A stretch of 64,000 bases of DNA from Varroa destructor (GCF_002443255.2 NW_019211457.1:36524105-36588104); one strand, 5' to 3'; counted from the stretch's first letter, positions 12,601-24,699 are shown. The notes: generated from the letters alone by a model not told the origin. A program made the numbers and translations.

Positions 12601-14000
12601 AGAAGTTTCTTCGAAAAAGCACTTAAGTCCCTACTACTTCTACCCATTGTAGATGACACGTTGTCGGTTTTTCTGGAACTTGGGTTTTGGGTCAGCCTTT
12701 CCTAAACTGTAGTCGTCCATTGAAAAAACTCTTCCTAGCTAGACGATTAATACTTTTTGGGAGATTATTTTCTTTCTTCACAGGAAATCGATTCTATCCC
12801 ACCCAGCCTTTTGTCTTTGCAACTGTCCATACCCATCGTCACTGCACACAACGTTCGAGAGCAGATTAAGCCCGTCCTAATTAATCTCGCAAAACGACGG
12901 CAAACGGGGAAAGTGAACAGGCGTGGTTTGTCAAACAGCGTTTGGAGAAAAAAGTACAGACACAATGAAGGCGCACTCTTCACGGGCAATCGTACTTTGC
13001 GAATCTTTCAAAGGAGTATATAACCTTATTTTCCTGCTGTTTCTGTTGCTCTGAAACGATCCAAAGTCTTTCTCTATCACGTTCGTATTTTGCTAGCGCT
13101 TAACTCATCCTATCTCACTTGCCCTTAATCACCTATGATGTCGTCAATTTGTTAGTTACCGCATTAGATGCTTCGTCAATGGTTCATGCAGCCTAGCACT
13201 AAACACTTAGTTTGATGAAAATCTCATTGACATTGCCTGAGTACCGCATACATTTTCTTCGTCTTTGGTCCCATCTTGAACGAGCGACGTTCTAGCACTA
13301 TTAAATATCAGTAAATGCGCCCCTTTGGATGCATGGTCTGTAGGTTTACAACCCATACCGACTGTGTTGACAGTGGTCCCTTTTCGGACTAGTAACGTTG
13401 TGATCGGTGAGTGGAAAGCCGCCTTTACTATTAAATAATTCGAAATGCCAAGCAACAGGCATACGCCAATTTGTTTCTTGTCAAATGTTTCTATGCCGCT
13501 TTTTTCTCAACTCGAGTTCGACTGCATTACAGCAGAGATTCGTTCAGACATCCTGAACAGATGAATCCTTCTCTGAACAGCTTTAGAGTATTTCGGGCCT
13601 AGTTCCGCTTTCTGTTACCTTAACTGAAAGGCGACAGACCTCTCGAATCGTTTCCTTTCCACAATAGGAGGAGCAGCCCATAGGAGCAGAAGTAGGAGCT
13701 TCGCATATGCATCAGCTGGCAGTAGGGAGGTTGAATATAATCGTTTGGGAAGCTATAAAATCCCTTTAAAAGGGCCTTAGTGCAGAGCGTAAACATAGTG
13801 ACCGAGGGCATGAGGATAGATAACGAAGAAAAGAGTGGCTTTTAGTTTGAAATATCACAGATTCATTGAGATCCAATTCTGAAACAACCTCAGCAACTGG
13901 TTGTCGTCCAATTGATCGAGACAAACGACTTTGTAGACCAGTCGATTAAACTAAACTCAACAGCTTCATTACATCTATTCGTTTGTTCGTTCCTATGAAG
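9669..14000. other. unassigned non-coding stretch
   Basis: AT-rich to about 10,700, then closer to balanced composition. No protein family is recognised. A fair acceptor-like site (pyrimidine run ending TTCACAG) at 12,765-12,783 precedes about 80 open codons ending near 13,022. The predicted protein matches nothing I know and no good donor was found, so it stays unassigned. Confidence 0.45.
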
Positions 14001-14164
14001 ATACAATCAACTGATGTGCGTCCGGTCTCTCAGACGCGTTTGTATACCTGCCTAACTATTATGGTAGCAGTCGCGAGCAAAACTTCTACAAAGTACGGGG
14101 TACACACGTGGAAGGACATGCGGCCTGCTAGACGGGCAGAATTTTCACTAGCTTCTTCCCAGAG
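14001..14164 (+). other. weak candidate internal exon
   Basis: The block is open for 54 codons. It begins after a T-rich run ending ATGAAG and ends at GAG followed by GTAAGT, a consensus donor. The acceptor is only fair (AAG rather than CAG, with purines just before it). The encoded segment (IQSTDVRPVSQT through SLASSQ) matches no family I recognise. Such pairs arise by chance in 64 kb, so this records a splice-signal match and is not a gene call. Confidence 0.12.
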
Positions 14165-17100
14165 GTAAGTTTTTGATATAACTCGAGGTAAATGCTGGCC
14201 GAGCAAAGTACTGTGCCCAATAGCGACGATACCAATTATGATTTGTATTGATTTTGTATACAAGAGGGCTAGAGGCAAGAACAGAGTTGTTGTTTTTATT
14301 AGTGCTATATAGAAATTCTATATTCACAATGTACGGGCATTATATTAATATGCTGACACATAAGTAAATAAAGCAAAGTTATAGACCGCCAATATTTGAA
14401 TTTGGTGTATGCCCTTCCCACGCACATTCGTGGCAGGTAAGCGTCTGCTATATTGATCTGTTACAATAGCTATTTAAACTAATTTGAAATGAACAGAAAA
14501 TCTAGCTTCATTATAATGCTGCTATTGTAAAAGCTAAGGACTCAGTTACAATATCTCTATATAACGTATGAGTCAAAGAGAGTCTTGTGTACTAACTAGC
14601 TGAAATAGATCATGCGTCCATCTCTGTAACTAGGAAAGCCTCCGGACCTTTAGCTGACTGAAGAGTCGCAAAATTGAGTAAACCAGGTACGGCCCGACTG
14701 GATAGTCCAGACCCAATCAAACCCATGACTCCGAAGAAGAATATAGATCTACGCTAGTAGTGAAGTTTAGACAACTTGGTGTTATCAGAGATCTTAGTTA
14801 AAGCGAATAGAGTGAAGCCACTTGTAGCAGTGAGGCATACTGGGGGTGCGTGGTATCCACGGTCCGCCATATTGCAAACGGTTGGTACCTAGAATGCAGA
14901 TCGGGACCGAGACGCCTATGTTAAAGCAGTAGCGAAGGCCATTGCGGACACTGGTATACAGGAACTAACTAAACTATCTATTTATTGCTAGCGGTAGATA
15001 GCGTGCTTGAATCTGCCGCATGTGGGCACGTGAGCGTAGAACAGAAATATTGTTTTAGCTCGTATTTTATTCAGCTAGTGCGTTGTGCAGCGTAGCAATG
15101 TATCATACTAGGCCGTGTACATCTATAGGGTTGTCGTCATTGGTAACGAGCTGCGTTCGTGATAAAATTATGCATGCAAGAATTAGACCACAGATATTGT
15201 ATCGTGGTTAATACGTATCATCATCATGCGCATTGTCATAAACAGACGATATTCATGATGACGATACTAAACCTGCTAAAGTAACGTCTATTTACAAACG
15301 TATTTATAAGATGCATCATTCGAATGCGCACTTTCACATTGAGCCAATGCTTCGAAATCTTGAAAAAGATTATTCGTTTTGTGGGCAGCGACCATTTTAC
15401 TGCAAGTAGATGGAGTGGGAGAAGCAGTGACAGCCGACGGCTACCGATGGAAGGCTTCGACCCGCACACCCAGTACACTGCCACTGTTAGAGACGTGTTC
15501 ATCTCTGTTGCTCAGTGCCTTCATCTCCGTGCCATTTTCTCGATTTGTATTTAGACCAGGCCATGTTGCTATAGCGCAAACTGGTCCCAGATAGCCGAGC
15601 GTCGTCATTGGTTGAAGGCAACGGGATCCACTTTGGAGCACATATATCTTCAAGGCTTTCAGGATGTTGTAAGAGCCTGGCGGGCGCTTCTATACGGCGG
15701 CGGCAGCTGCGTTAGAGTGCATTCGTCGAGAGTAGGTATCAAACTAGGCGGGCAGTCGGTCTCATTTTGTCTCCATACCGTCTCTCGAATCATGCGAGTG
15801 CTTGTTCATTATAAGTTCCTCTTAATATTTACTTGCTTTCCTGCTCGATTCACTTTAATACTCGCAGCGAACAACTCGCGCGAGAGCTGGAATTACTCCA
15901 GATCCTTCGTAATTTAATGCTATCCAAATTTTTTTTTAGTTCTATTTTTTTTCTCACATCGAGACACGTTTGCGCAGATTCTGTCAAGCTGGCTAGTCTT
16001 GTCTCCTCTGGAAATGTCCAGAGCGGGACACCTTTATACAACACACCGACTTCTCCTGCTAGCAACCCCACCATACCCTGATTCTTTTTCTCCCATTCTC
16101 GTTCTTTCCCACCGCCTCCATCTCTCCATTTTGGTCATCCAGGGACTCCCCAGTAAGGATATCCCATTGCGCAGCAGGGCCGAGTGTCCGTTTGTTTCTT
16201 GTTGAAGCCGTTACCCTGAAAGGGTGGCGGCCTTTTCTCACTTTTACCGTCTATTTGCCTCTGCAAAGTTCTAAACGTACACGGCCCGCCGATTGTACGG
16301 GCATATTATGCTTTGTCGAGAACAAACAGCCGTCAGGAACAAGGAGACAGTGTTATGAGCTCAAAGAGATTATGTAAAGTGGCACAGAGATTTATTGCAA
16401 GCGGGAGGTCGAATCCATTCAGAGTCATGCAGCGCAAGATCTACGGTCTTTTTTATTTACCCTAAACGTCCCTGTGATCACGCACATACTGATATGACCG
16501 TAGTTATAATGGGGTCTTGGGCAGCCCGTAGAGAGAAACAACGAAAACGATGGAAATGTCGTTTATGCGTATCTGTCCGTATATGCCCCACTGCAAAAAG
16601 CTTTTTCCATTCTGTTTCATTGATAAGAATTGGCTTGCTTTATAATAGAAGTAAAAACATCCCTTATCTGGAACAACTGTCTGGAACTGATGTCCTATGT
16701 ATCCCTACGCTCGCAGATCGATCTGCAGTTGTTCCATGATCAAATAATAGGCCTGCTTGAATCGAAAAAAAAACAAAACGTATTAAACCACTTGTATGCT
16801 TTAGACCGAAGGTCTGCCTAGGTCTAGAAGTTCAGTTCAATATTATTCGGCCATCAGTGCATAAGCGATAATTATCTTTTGGCACCAACATTCTTAACCT
16901 TAATTACCTCCACTCGGTACAAGTGGGAGCTACGATGTAATAAGTTCACGTTGACTCGTTAAGGTGAGGAAAATGTCCTTCTATTTTGCATAAGTGCTTG
17001 CATATGAACGCGATGACTGAAGTCAAAAAGTGTTTTCTGCACATACATGTCTATAATAAAATTTGAATAAGCCAACCAGTTTTCGCCGTGACTGAACGCA

Positions 17101-19498
17101 TTTTTACGCTACAAATAGCAATAAATAACTTAACATTATGCTAACTTCATTTTCTTCGTCGTTCTCGCGGAGAAGAATCTAGAAATCGACGGATCATGGC
17201 AATGGAAAACTAAGGCAACTATAATAGCCAGAGTATTGAAAAAAAAAATACAACGATTATAGTTTTGGCTATCCACAGGGTATCAACAAACCAACACAGC
17301 AAGCGGAGAATGCTGTGGCAGGACCGAATTGAAGTAACTAACCGAAGGCTGCGAAGTCCATCCAAGCAAAGGTTGCTACTGTACATACAGTCCCTTGAGG
17401 TAGACCCATGACTGAAAAACCAGCTTACCTTTTGTAAATCCAGTGCCACCTGCGGGTAAAATAAGCCCGTGTCATAGTCAATGTGGTTGGGCCCTCTTCA
17501 AGGCGTGTAAGAGATCTAGCCTGATTCGCCGTTACGTTGAATACCCGCGACTACCTAGGAGCAGGTCTGCGGCAAGGTGGGGTGTTTTGCTTGTGAGTTT
17601 GGTTTTTTGCAAGCTCCTGCTGAAGATTTCTTGACTATGACAAGAAAGAAATGTAGCCCAAACTGCAGCACACTGTAGCAGGTGTTACGGTGGGCCGCGA
17701 TTCCAAAAGGACCAAAACAACATGCAGTAGGTCGGAAATTCCCTATTTTTTTTCGCGCTTTTACGCATATATACTTATGAATAAATTAGCGATGGACTTC
17801 GTTTGCTAGCAGCCTTCTTGCCTAAAAAAGTTTTTGTTAAAAAATATATTAAATTATCTATTAGTTGTGAGCACAACTTTGATCAGATTTGTTTAGCATT
17901 ATTCTTTTTATAAAAAAAAAAACTACCAATAAATATCTAAGCCATTTCTTTTCAGAATATAAATAAAATTAAAGCGGCATAATAATTTCTGATCGAATAT
18001 TCTTTAGATAAGTTGATTTTTTCAAAACTACACGTAATATATACAGGGAATCGCATTATAATTATGCTGCAATAAAGGGTATAAAAAGAATGTTGCCCAA
18101 TCCTAACAAGAACCTGGGGGACAGGTTTCAGAGGAACTGAAAAGCAGACGATCAGACTTCATTAACGCATTATGCCCAAAGTTTCTACTTGTAGCGTTAT
18201 CTAATAACGACAAACCACGCTGACAGCTGACATGGCTTCTCGGCCGGTCTCACTGCTCTGCTGGTCTCCAAATGTTTGCTTCTTGCATCTTTCACGGAAG
18301 GAGGAGATTCGAGGTATGTTGGAGGCAAAAAGCCGTGTCCATCGAAGAAGTCTTTATTCCATTCAAGCCTTGATACAGTTCCTTATTAAGGCGTTCTTCG
18401 CACGATCGAAAGTGAATTGTGGCAAGGAGGGTAATTGTGCAAGCAGAGCATTAAGCAGTCAGTGCGAACACTCGTGCGTTTGTGAAACGAGCGGTATCTT
18501 GCGGGAGCCAGGGACCGGCAACCTAGTCTTTCTACTAGTCGTTACGTTTTCATGGGGGTTTGCGACACGTACGTTTCCAAAACATCAACAATACGTGGCC
18601 CTATGGGTGTGTGTATGTCTCTAAATAGCAGTGATATATGGGCACGCGTCTGTAAGAACCGCGTGCTACTTTTGGCGGCTTCGCACAAAAGAGGAAGATA
18701 CAATTAGGTTGTTCTCTAAAGAGGCGTCAACAAAAATGGTAAGAGATTGTAGAAATTGTGTGAATTAGACTGAGATGTCATTGAAGATTTTCCATAACTA
18801 TGCGACAAGGAGGAAAGAAAAGGACAACTTGGATATAAGTATTTATCGTGACGTTTGCTGGTTGTAACTATCAACCAAGCACAAAAACCCTTAACGTTGA
18901 TACCTCTTTTCCGTGGATTATTGTTCAAGCACAAAATGGCGCGTCGCGTAGATGCTTAAGTATACAACTTAACCCATTTATCTATCATTGTTCTTTGTTG
19001 TTACTTTTCTTTGTTTACACTATAACGTATGGATAAATCATGCCGTAATGTTTAACTATATTAGGCCGGTTAAAAATAACATTTTATATTTAACTCAAAT
19101 TCTAGCAATAAACAAACTTATTATGCATTCACTGTCAGCTTCTATTTCTTAGCTAACCGATTTATTCCTTTCCGTCAAACATTATTAGGTCTAACGGTTA
19201 TCTCGCCAGTATTTGAAACTATCTATCTAATTATCAGATGCGTTTTCCTCTGACTTCCATTTGCCTGTGAGTGCAAAAGGTAATGATCCGTTAACATGAG
19301 TGTAATCTTTGAGGTCTTGCAGGGCGCCTTTGATTTCCGTCGAAGGTATTGCGTCACCCTGGCTATAGGGCCTTTTCTCTTGTGTCGGGTCGTACATTCA
19401 ACGAAGTTAGGCCACATACGAATCCTAATTTGATTTTCTTATTTATCTGAAACGTTTCTCATTGTATAATCAATCCTGTCAGTTATAGAATCGCCCAT
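14165..19498. other. unassigned non-coding stretch
   Basis: No gene, RNA or transposon is recognised. The part at about 15,300-16,450 is less AT-rich with several overlapping frames up to 114 codons on both strands, none family-like. From 17,750 to 18,100 the sequence is very AT-rich. A 130-codon frame at 18,232-18,624 has no family resemblance, though it contains a consensus-like GTATGT donor at about 18,314. Confidence 0.45.
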
Positions 19499-19506
19499 GC
19501 ACAAAT
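19499..19506 (+). repeat. target-site duplication, left copy
   Basis: GCACAAAT, repeated exactly at 20,088-20,095. The pair brackets the CAGGGTG-ended element and fits an 8-bp target duplication of the kind made by hAT-like transposases. Confidence 0.5.
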
Positions 19507-20087
19507 ATCCCAGGGTGTTTCAGTAACTTTTTGTCCTGATAAAAACATCTTCTTTCATCTGAAGCAACCACATAGTACCCACATTCTACCCACATTCTAC
19601 CCACATAGTAGAATCGCAACGGATTTTCAGGGGCAAAGGAACGCCTTTAAACTCTGTATAACAGCGAACAAATAGCGTAGAAAGAGGAAAGAGAACCTTT
19701 GAACAATAAAAACATTGTTTGTTTCTGACTAATTTAATCCTGTGTGAAGTCTTTTGACAATTAATGCAAAAGTACGTCTGACGTCTTTTTAATTTATAGT
19801 TTTGTGATAATTAGATGGTCCTCGTTTGACATAGTTCAAAGAAGCTGGGTGTAAGCGTACATTTGTTATCGATTCCATTCGAACGATTCTATGACATATC
19901 GTTTTCATACCATACGGTAATATCATAAAAATTATCTATTAATAATATTATAGTGTCATCGGGTGCTGCCAAATATTAGTAATATGTCATATAATATATT
20001 ACATCAATTGTAATAGTTTACATTAATAGTACAGATATGAAATAAAAATTCTTCAGTCGTAACTGGATTTTTGGCTCACCCTGTATA
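19507..20087. mobile_element. non-autonomous DNA transposon (MITE) candidate, 581 bp
   Basis: The left end reads ATCCCAGGGTG and the right end, on the opposite strand, reads TATACAGGGTG, so both ends share an inverted CAGGGTG core. Exact 8-bp direct repeats (GCACAAAT) abut the two ends. The interior has no open frame of note, contains a short 11-bp tandem repeat near the left end and becomes very AT-rich toward the right. An 8-bp duplication and a CAGGG terminus are typical of hAT-superfamily elements, so a hAT-mobilised MITE is the first guess. The inverted match is only 7-8 bases, which is short, and the outer four bases differ. A chance arrangement is possible, but the perfect flanking repeat makes it less likely. 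Confidence 0.45.
19568..19611 (+). repeat. four-unit 11-bp minisatellite inside the MITE
   Basis: Four units of the form CCCACATTCTA / CCACATAGTA run head to tail. The inner two are identical and the outer two share the variant ending ATAGTA. It lies about 60 bases inside the left end, where subterminal repeats often sit in hAT-type elements. Confidence 0.7.
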
Positions 20088-20095
20088 GCACAAAT
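20088..20095 (+). repeat. target-site duplication, right copy
   Basis: Second exact copy of GCACAAAT, directly after the right end of the element. Confidence 0.5.
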
Positions 20096-22710
20096 TATAT
20101 AAGATAACATGACTGCTGGTTCGTCAGATGCAGACTGATATATTTTTATTATACAGATATCCATAGGTTATTACTTGACAAAACTTATGTGCGGCATGTG
20201 TTGTAGAAGTACATGGGATTACAACAAGCGGCTGTATGAAATCGTTTTTTTTTTTTAATTTGCTACTGTTCTGCTTTTAGGATTTCAGTTCTGGTTACGG
20301 CTTACTGCCATAACAGCCCATGTAGGTAAAAAAAGAAACAAGAGTAAACCCAAAACTTTTCGAAGGTCATCGGTTTTTTTTTCGTGTTTTTTGTATTTGT
20401 TTCTGTCTGCCCATTTCACATTCCCCAATGATCGCCACAATTCCGTGGTCCTCAGCTTTCTACATTTGAAATATATAGTCGGTAGTGGCTGACGGTGAAG
20501 TCGACGCAGCCGTTGTAGACATTTTTTGCAGAAGTGACGATGGTACTAGTGATTGTCGGCGGTAGCTGCTTGATGGTCGAAGTCCCTATTCGTGCGATGC
20601 TTGGTCTTGTTCTTTCGCTTAGTCCTGCTTTGCCCGCCTTTCTCTTTCTCGCAGTTTCAGTTTTGCACCACTTGGCGGGCGGCTTCCAGACCCCATGCCA
20701 CACGTTCTCGGGTGCTGCTGTTGTTTGGCCCGCGTCTGGTGGAGCAGAAGCAGCTTGCTACTCGCGTCTCGTCTTTATCCCCTTTACTTTAGTTTGCGTT
20801 ACTCGGCCTCATCGTCCACAACTACAACAATAATATAGTCACAACAATGCCAACAACAGAATCAGCAGAGCACAAAAGCAAGTGAGTCCGCAATCACGCT
20901 AAAATTGCTTCTCTGACATCGTTCGCCACAGCAGCGTTACCAACGAGAGCCTAAACACTGATTGGCACTACAGGCAACACAAACCGGAAGCCCCACCGGA
21001 AAAGCACTGACGCCTTCATACTACCGACGCCACTCGGTTGTTAGTCAGTCTAAATTACTAGAGCACACAGTTTGAGTTCAGCATCTGGAGGATGTACGGT
21101 GACTAACGAGAGCATTGACTATGATTTCGTGTATAGTACGTGTATTTGAAAATGCTAAGCATTGCTTCTGCAAACTAGCCGGCCACCTTGGACCTTCGGG
21201 ACCTGCTTGTGTTAACAGTCAAGTACTACGGTTAATCGTTGAATGTAGTATATCGAGAACCTGACATATAATGGCCTATAATGAAGCCAGAGAGCAAAAA
21301 ATCTAGTTCTAGCAGTGTCCGCTTATCTCTATATAAATATAGGCTACACGGTAGGACAGCAAGGCCGTGGCGTTGTTCCACCTATTGTTTGTCCAAGGAA
21401 ATTGTATTTTGGCCTGAACACAACATATGCAGTGGCGTGAAATAAAACAAAAGGTTGACTCAGTAATATTAACATAACAGCCGCAGAAGGGTTAGTGATA
21501 AAAAAATGCCGAACGACTGCAGAAGATCGTTAAGATCGTTATTCCATGGTCTATTCCAAAACACTGACATCTCTTTTTTTGAAAAAGATCCTGAAGGGGG
21601 ATATACATCAGAACTCAGAAGCTGTGGTAACATTTACTGGTTAGTAACAAAAAGTATTTACATTGCCAGACTCTCAGCATTATATATATTTAAGAATTCC
21701 GAAACCCGCGAGTCACATGGGGAGGGGCGTCAGCCCTCGATGTTAAGTATTGTGTGCCATGTTTCTGTCTACAGGTTAATGGCTGTACGATCTATTGCAT
21801 CGTGTGGACCTAAAATGCTTATGTCTCTTATAAACGAAGGGGCATGGAGGACATTGTTGCAATGATTATCTATACCTTGTTGTTACCGTATGGATACGTT
21901 CCGAAGTACTAGTTTCATATCTACGAACGATTAGTTCATCACATCACCGAGTGATTATCGCAATCGTAGGGATAACATGAAGTCTTACTAAGCAAGGAGA
22001 CGCCTATCATAAAAATATTCGATACATATATATATTTGTGTTACATAAAGTACCCACCATTAGAAATTAGTTAGGGCTTATTCATAGCCGAAGAGGGCAG
22101 AGTGAAAACGAAATGATGGAGATGAAAAGCTAGAACATTGTACGATAATTCAATGATTGGAGTTTCGACTGGCTCGTTTTGTGAAGCTCAAAGAAGAATT
22201 AGGTAACGAAACACACTCAGCACACCCCTTTTCATCACCACCCCTTCCTCAACTGGTTGTATATCGATTTGCTTCTAACCTGTACATTTGCCGTCACCCG
22301 ATGATACACGTGTGCCAGATGTGCTGCCAAACCTTAGATGAATAAAGAGGAGGTCCCAAAAACTATACTGCAACGTCTGAAAGAGCTTATTGGCGTACCA
22401 TTTTGTACCACTTGCATCGGTTATTAGCCAAAGGCACTCAGTATATCATCTACATTGAAGAAAAGCAATGCACAATTCACGGCCAACATTCAGTAAGCTC
22501 CACTATTTTCATGTTGACCGCACAGTCGCTTCTCGGGTCGTATAAGCGCGCCAACTTATAGCCTCATATTACTGTAATAGTAATGCGCTGTTTCGTGCTT
22601 AATAGGAACTTTCTGTTTACAGAAGGATTCGTGTAAAAAAGCAAAGTGCGTCCTTAGGCCTGTCCTGTCCTACATATATGTTTGTACATTTTTCCTCATG
22701 TACTACGTAG
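20096..22710. other. unassigned non-coding stretch
   Basis: No family is recognised. A T12 run lies at 20,245-20,256. From about 20,450 to 20,900 the GC content rises and several overlapping frames of 66-99 codons appear on both strands, none family-like. The remainder is AT-rich. Confidence 0.45.
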
Positions 22711-22868
22711 TCAATGGGATCTATCACAATGCTTTAAAGGTCGTTCTTACGACCGCGTTCAGTAAGCCATCATATAGGTGGACCATCGTGCAGCAGCATT
22801 ACGACAACAAAATACAACAGAACACGTATATTCCCGCAACGGAAGAATATGTGCGCACTAAGATTCAC
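22711..22868 (+). other. candidate internal exon
   Basis: This block lies between an acceptor-like site (tract TTTTTCCTC, then TACTACGTAG) and a consensus donor, CAC followed by GTAAGTAG, at 22,869. It is open for 52 codons (NGIYHNALKV at the start, PATEEYVRTKIH at the end) and its composition looks more protein-like than its neighbours. I cannot assign a family. The acceptor's pyrimidine tract sits about 10 bases from the AG, acceptable but not strong. No partner exons were identified, so this is a splice-signal prediction. Confidence 0.2.
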
Positions 22869-23670
22869 GTAAGTAGCGTACCTAATGTATTGTAAATACA
22901 GTCGCCGGACGTAATCTTAATGTGAGTTTGTGCAGATGGTTCAGTCCTCTTACATGACACCTGCCCTGTAACATCAGGATCCTTATATCAATAGCATAAA
23001 TGGCTGTGTTACATGAGAGACAGATCTACTTGCAGATGATTTCTTCCATTATTACTATACGCCTGATAGAAGGTAGTTATGTTTATGTATATTTTGTAAC
23101 ACTTACAGTAGCTATTCGACCCGTTTGAACAACCCATTGTGAAGAAGCGGTTGTCTACTTACCAAAACCTCCGTAAATTAATCACGAGACATCTAGTGAG
23201 CACATACGTTTGTTTCGACCCACTTACAGCTATTTACGAATCTCTTCCCTGAATACGTGCATATCGTGATAGTTGGAAATTCTTTGAATTTACTGCTGGG
23301 CATCTAAATGACCAACGAGAGTGACTGCGGAGCCGAACCATTCATGCATTATACACAAGTCGGTTATTCGCGTAAGACGTCCAACGTTTTGAGATCACCG
23401 CGCAGTCAACCGTTGCGCTGCCGGTTAGAGTGTGTAATGCATCCCCTAGTTTCTACAACTTGTAGAAAGCACGAGTGCAAAAACTCATGGACGTGTTCTT
23501 TTGGTTTTCTTGGTCTAGCTATGCATTGAAAAGCCTGCGTAAGCAAAACGAAGAGAGCAAAGCCTGCTGTTGTCTGTCTGGGATCCGCTATTCTTAGTGT
23601 TACACCGCTGATAGCGGTGGCTGTACTGCGACCGTTCTTAGTGCACTACAAGACAGCGAGTAGGTTTAGT
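22869..23670. other. unassigned non-coding stretch
   Basis: No coding family, RNA or repeat is recognised in this AT-rich interval. Confidence 0.45.
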
Positions 23671-23690
23671 CTCTCTCTCTCTCTCTCTCC
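23671..23690. repeat. (CT)10 microsatellite
   Basis: Ten CT units followed by T6 and then C8 (within 23,690-23,708). This marks the start of a pyrimidine-rich stretch running to about 24,250. Confidence 0.9.
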
Positions 23691-24113
23691 TTTTTTGCTC
23701 CCCCCCCTCGCTTCTTCACTGTTTCCTCGCCTTTCATGGCGAAAAAAAACAGAGGAGAAGCAGATCCTGATTCGGCCGCTATCCTTCCGTTGCTGCTTAC
23801 GCCTTATCGCGCGCTGCGACGGTGCTTTGCAACGGCCGCATCGTGCTCCTCTCTGGCTCACGCCGTTTTCCACGCTTTGTTCCTTAGAGCCCTCAAGACG
23901 CCCCACTCTTCCGTAGAAGTGGCTCAACTTTGTCAGCTACTGTCCTTCCCTCCATCGCACAAAGTAAGAGTGGGCTCGCGGCTTCCTCCGCGTAAGAGCT
24001 ACCACATATAGCTGCTTAAACTGGCCTTTTCCCACATAGCTAAAAGCTAGTCAGCCTGCTTGAGCTCCGCCACGTCTACCTTAGACATCTCTACTTTCCC
24101 CGCTTGCTCCTTT

Positions 24114-24383
24114 TCACTTTCTTTCCACGACATTTAACAACGCTTTTGACGTTTTCCGGTAAGACAAAGCGAATTGTCTCTTTTTTCCTTGTGCACAGGA
24201 TTCCCGGCTTGCTCCTAGCAGTTTTCTATCATGGGACGTTTTCCTACCAAACGAGAAGAGAGCTGAGTACAACAATGATGGTCGCTTAGAGAAGAAGTTA
24301 GATTTTTCCCCTCTGCTATAAGCTGCTGTTGCGGCTCCCGCTACAAATGAAGTCAGTAGTATTGCTACGGCTACGGTAGCCAT
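24114..24383 (-). CDS. hypothetical small secreted protein, neuropeptide-precursor-like
   Basis: An 89-residue frame with its own ATG (G at -3 and G at +4, a good initiation context) and stop. Residues 1-20 (MATVAVAILLTSFVAGAATA) look like a classical signal peptide, with small residues before a likely cut ahead of AYSRG. The rest carries repeated basic cleavage sites: KR at 33-34, GRK at 46-48, RK at 53-54, GKKR at 66-69, RK at 76-77. The segment between KR34 and G46-RK (PSLLYSALFSF) would be an 11-residue peptide with a Gly positioned for amidation, and GKKR66-69 is a second possible amidation site. That layout is how animal neuropeptide precursors are built. I recognise none of the predicted peptides. 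A frame of this length is not rare by chance, and Lys/Arg pairs are easily produced by pyrimidine-rich DNA read on the opposite strand. A GTAGGA donor-like site at residues 46-47 could instead end a first exon. Confidence 0.28.
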   Translation of the reverse strand: MATVAVAILLTSFVAGAATAAYSRGEKSNFFSKRPSLLYSALFSFGRKTSHDRKLLGASRESCAQGKKRQFALSYRKTSKALLNVVERK

Positions 24384-24453
24384 GACAGCGATGGCAAGAA
24401 GAGAGGAACAGTTGAGGAAAGACCCTTATTCTGATCTCTCTTCGAAGAAAACG
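24382..24453 (+). other. alternative plus-strand candidate first exon
   Basis: A start with G at -3 opens 24 codons (MTAMARREEQLRKDPYSDLSSKKT) ending exactly at a GTACGT donor at 24,454. The same frame stays open to 24,585 without splicing. Its ATG shares two bases with the ATG of the minus-strand neuropeptide-like frame, so at most one is likely real. No family is recognised. The upstream 700 bases are pyrimidine-rich and could be a leader, but no core promoter motif is clear. Confidence 0.15.
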
Positions 24454-24626
24454 GTACGTCTATTGGGACAGTCAGTCGCCCGAGTGAGCAAGCAAATTGA
24501 CAGCTTTCAAAAGAATGAGTCTCCCGACGTATGCTTTGATCCCTTAGAGCAAAAAAAAGCTTTGTACGGGGTTAGTTGCAATTGAATTACTGTTACATTC
24601 GAGACATTCCAACATCTAGCTTAAGC

Positions 24627-24656
24627 CGTCTTGACTTGGCCGCGTCAAGACGCGGC
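24627..24656. other. two mutually exclusive hairpins
   Basis: CGTCTTGAC (24,627-24,635) pairs perfectly with GTCAAGACG (24,644-24,652). Overlapping it, GCCGCGTC (24,639-24,646) pairs with GACGCGGC (24,649-24,656) across an AA loop. Both cannot form at once, so a transcript of this region would have two alternative folds. Confidence 0.6.
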
Positions 24657-24699
24657 TACTGATAATATACAAAATGAGGGGGCAAAGAAACAGTAATAG

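Noticed and set aside
18232..18624. 130-codon plus-strand frame with a GTATGT donor-like site after codon 27
   Set aside because: The protein matches nothing known, there is no upstream acceptor or promoter, and the length is within chance.
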